A DNA stretch of 64,000 nt from Tomocerus qinae (lineage: Eukaryota; Arthropoda; Collembola; Entomobryomorpha; Tomoceridae). Where the stretch lies: assembly GCA_020055645.1 (NCBI GenBank), contig CM034550.1:16257001-16321000 (forward strand), read 5' to 3'. Shown one piece after another: positions 61,401 to 64,000 of the stretch. The translations under genes and the position numbers were made by a program. The notes beneath the pieces were generated by a model, which was not told the origin of the DNA, did not search any database, and worked only from the letters and a program-made list of their open reading frames with translations. Numbering within the stretch: the stretch's first letter is position 1; each line of letters starts with the position of its first letter.

Positions 61401-64000
61401 ATTGTAGCCGACTTTGAGTCACCTTCCTTTCGTGTGTAAATCCAAGTCAGAGTCTGAAAATATATTTGTGTCTTAGTCTTGTTCTTGTCACTGTTGTATT
61501 TATGTAAGTAAGCACACAGCAGTCACAAATCTATGGCTTATCTTAACACTAGTATGTCACGGCATTAGCGGAATGAAGGGAGGGAAAGGTAATATTCATG
61601 AAATGTTAGACTTCCCATTCCTTCCGAACAATCCAAACCATGCGGGTTCTTACAATACTTATTACACCACACACAAACTAAGCTGTAGTAGAAAACAATA
61701 AAATCCAATTTCAATGAGCTTAACTTGTTAACTAAAGTGTCTATAGCCAACCCTTTCCCTATCCATTCATGAAATATTTACAAACGGGTAACATTCTGCT
61801 AGTCGAGAGAGAAAACAGTCATTAGACTAGTGCGTAGTATTCTTTGGCAATATTATTAGCATTAGTACATTTAAAATGAGTCGCTATCGTTAAGTGCTTA
61901 ATTATAATGCATGCTCTGTGTATACATTCAGGCGGTAGATACACAACAAACACATTATAGCAGCTATAGTACAGTACAATGAGATTTCTATGTGTCCTCT
62001 GAAGCATCCTCTCTTCCTGGCCCTTGTTTTCATTACAATATGCGAGAGCGCAATGTTATATAATACAAATAAAGTTAAGGAAGCCAGCCAATGAGAACTC
62101 GAGATGTAGGTACCTCATAATAAACAGTTAAGTGTAGGAAAGTAATAATATTACACTAATATATAATAAAAGTATTAAAATGTAACTCAGAAGCTGTGAC
62201 TAGTATAACTTTCAAGTGTGTAATGTATAAAAAGGCAGTGTGAGTGGGAAATGCATTATAGTACAAGATATAATATTATAAAGACAGGGGAAGGGAGTCT
62301 CTGTGTAAAAGAACTAATAGAACAGGCAAGTGGCAAAGCATATGGAATGTGTTTTTTGTGCTTGGTAGCTTTGCTTTCGTTAGCTTTGCATTGCCTTGCC
62401 CTAATTTCAATTAACGCATGCTTTTTCAGCAGCAGAAACTTAAACCAAGGCAAATCAACAGTACGTACCAATATCAACGTATCTGACTATAGTTTATTTA
62501 CAGATACTATCACCAAAGGGACTATACAGACTACGTCGCCTGTCATTTCTCTCTTACCTACATTACTACCACATTGCATCACATAAAATAAATAGATCCC
62601 GTCTACATACACTGCATCTACACATACGACACATATAGATACAATTACATTTGAGTTGCCACTCTTTCTGGAAGTATGTATGAGTTTTCTACATTAGCAT
62701 GCAATGTATGCACGTATTTTCCTTTTACTGCACCTATGCATGTAGAATTCAGTCACAGTAGGAGGATTGTTTGCATGTATTGCCTACTGCACTGTGGCGG
62801 TTTAAGTAACTTCTCTGAACCACTTAGGTAGCTACTTTATCTCTACAGACTATCTTTCTTTATTTCAGCCCTGTTTTTATTACACGAGTATCTATCCTGT
62901 AATGTATCTGTACATTCTGTCCTGACTCTATCCTATTATTTGTATAAGTTTACTTCGCACTCACACACACAGATAAATAGCGCCACCAACCAATACACTA
63001 AGAATACAATCCCATCCTCATGCAGACAACATACCATACAAAATCCAATGGACTGTGTATTCTTACACAACTTTCCTTCTCTCTTCTTCCTACGCGACGT
63101 TATTTTATTTGGGAAAAAGAGTCCGAAAAAACATACATATGCGGTCACACTAAACTTTATATCAATATATATTTATAAGCATGTTATATTAAGTGTATAC
63201 AGAGTACACACACAAAACAAACCTGTTCAGGTTAGCAAAGCAACCTCCTACTACGAAATAAGCTACGAAATGACTATAAAATACGAGACGCACTGCAAAC
63301 AAACACTAAAGACACGCACTTCATGATGAAACTCTCCCTCTTGCAATATATTACATACAAAGAAGCAACTTTCTTCATTACATCTTAGAAAACCTACAAG
63401 TATCTACCAAATATTCCATAGAAAATTTGTATACTCTGCAAACAGTAAACGTGCATGAACTTAAAACACTTACATAACCTGAAAAAGTAATATAGTGGAA
63501 AATTTATATTAATTTGTACCTAAGCTTCCGGTATACATATAAAAAATAATAATACATTATTAATATGCTTGTAGTAGGTTTCCTGCATTATTCCTGTACC
63601 TAATATCCTGGTAGGCGATAGAAGGAAACCGAAATGACAGGAAAGCAAGGTAAGGAACGGTAACTAGTTATTCTGCATCCTATGGTGAGTAAAGTAGAGT
63701 AACATAACAGCCACGCGTGGGTAAACATAGCAGTGAAGCAAAGAGAGTGAAAACTGTAAAAGTTTCGACTTTCTCTTTCTTTCCCCGAGAAATTCAATAC
63801 TTTCTTTTTCCTTCGGTTTCGGCTACCTTAGATTGGTCGGCTGTTCTCCAGCTTTGGCTGAAGTAAAGTGAGAGTATTATGTATGTATACAGTGTGCGCC
63901 ATGTTATTTGTTGAAAGACCCTAACGCAAGAAAATACACAGAGCTCCTGCAATATTAGCTGGGAGTACACACCGGAATGGTAACTCCAGTTCCAGAAAAT
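58448..64000. other. Noncoding DNA at the right end
   Basis: No gene supported. The longest open frames (58966-59415, 62251-62586 and 62940-63326, all plus) have no recognisable domain, no matching splice-flanked neighbours, and base composition like their surroundings. This could be intergenic, or a 5' intron of the BAH gene, whose first exon may lie beyond the window. Confidence 0.4.

Noticed and set aside
62251-63326. Two plus-strand frames of 111 and 128 codons
   Set aside because: No domain or flanking exon in phase, and composition like the surrounding noncoding DNA.

Overview
This is nuclear DNA of an animal, very probably an arthropod. Every recognisable gene is split by short GT-AG introns (mostly about 60 to 600 bp), intergenic DNA is strongly AT-rich, and the proteins are metazoan: an augmin subunit, eIF4E class 3, a SMIM30 microprotein, DUS4-type dihydrouridine synthase, Prp18, DDX11, mitochondrial bS21m, DLG5 and a winged-eye/BAHD1-type BAH protein. 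The species is not identifiable by reading alone; a hexapod or other pancrustacean fits best. All exon models were built by hand from splice sites, reading frame and remembered family sequences, and every model closes in frame.

Layout. 1-4.6 kb: no gene seen. 4.7-7.1 kb (minus): HAUS3. 7.1-8.1 kb (minus): an uncharacterised membrane-protein candidate ending 60 nt before the HAUS3 start, with an apparent reading-frame break. 8.2-11.3 kb: noncoding, with a decayed tandem duplication and a perfect 32-bp palindrome. 11.4-14.2 kb (minus): eIF4E3. 15.5 kb (plus): SMIM30, divergent from eIF4E3, with a CCAAT box between them. 17.1-19.2 kb (minus): DUS4L. 20.4-21.9 kb (minus): PRPF18, head-to-head with DDX11 (22.8-27.0 kb, plus). 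27.6-28.1 kb (plus): MRPS21. 29.9-38.4 kb (minus): DLG5. 41.4-42.4 kb (minus): a four-helix membrane protein. 47.2-56.7 kb (minus): BAHD1/winged-eye-like gene, 5' end not found. 57.5-58.4 kb: a foldback DNA transposon relic. 58.5-64 kb: no supported gene.

Most genes are housekeeping: mitotic spindle (HAUS3), translation (eIF4E3, MRPS21), tRNA modification (DUS4L), splicing (PRPF18), genome maintenance (DDX11). DLG5 serves cell polarity, and the BAH protein is a likely chromatin reader. Nothing suggests a co-functional cluster.

Points worth a second look: DLG5 lacks the first PDZ domain and the N-terminal CARD region of the human protein; an in-frame 24-nt DLG5 microexon; a GC-AG intron in DDX11; coding first exons of only 9 nt (eIF4E3) and 6 nt (MRPS21); a Phe at the cap-stacking position of eIF4E3; the possibly dicistronic pair upstream of HAUS3; and two palindromic mobile-element relics. 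I saw no clearly new molecular system.
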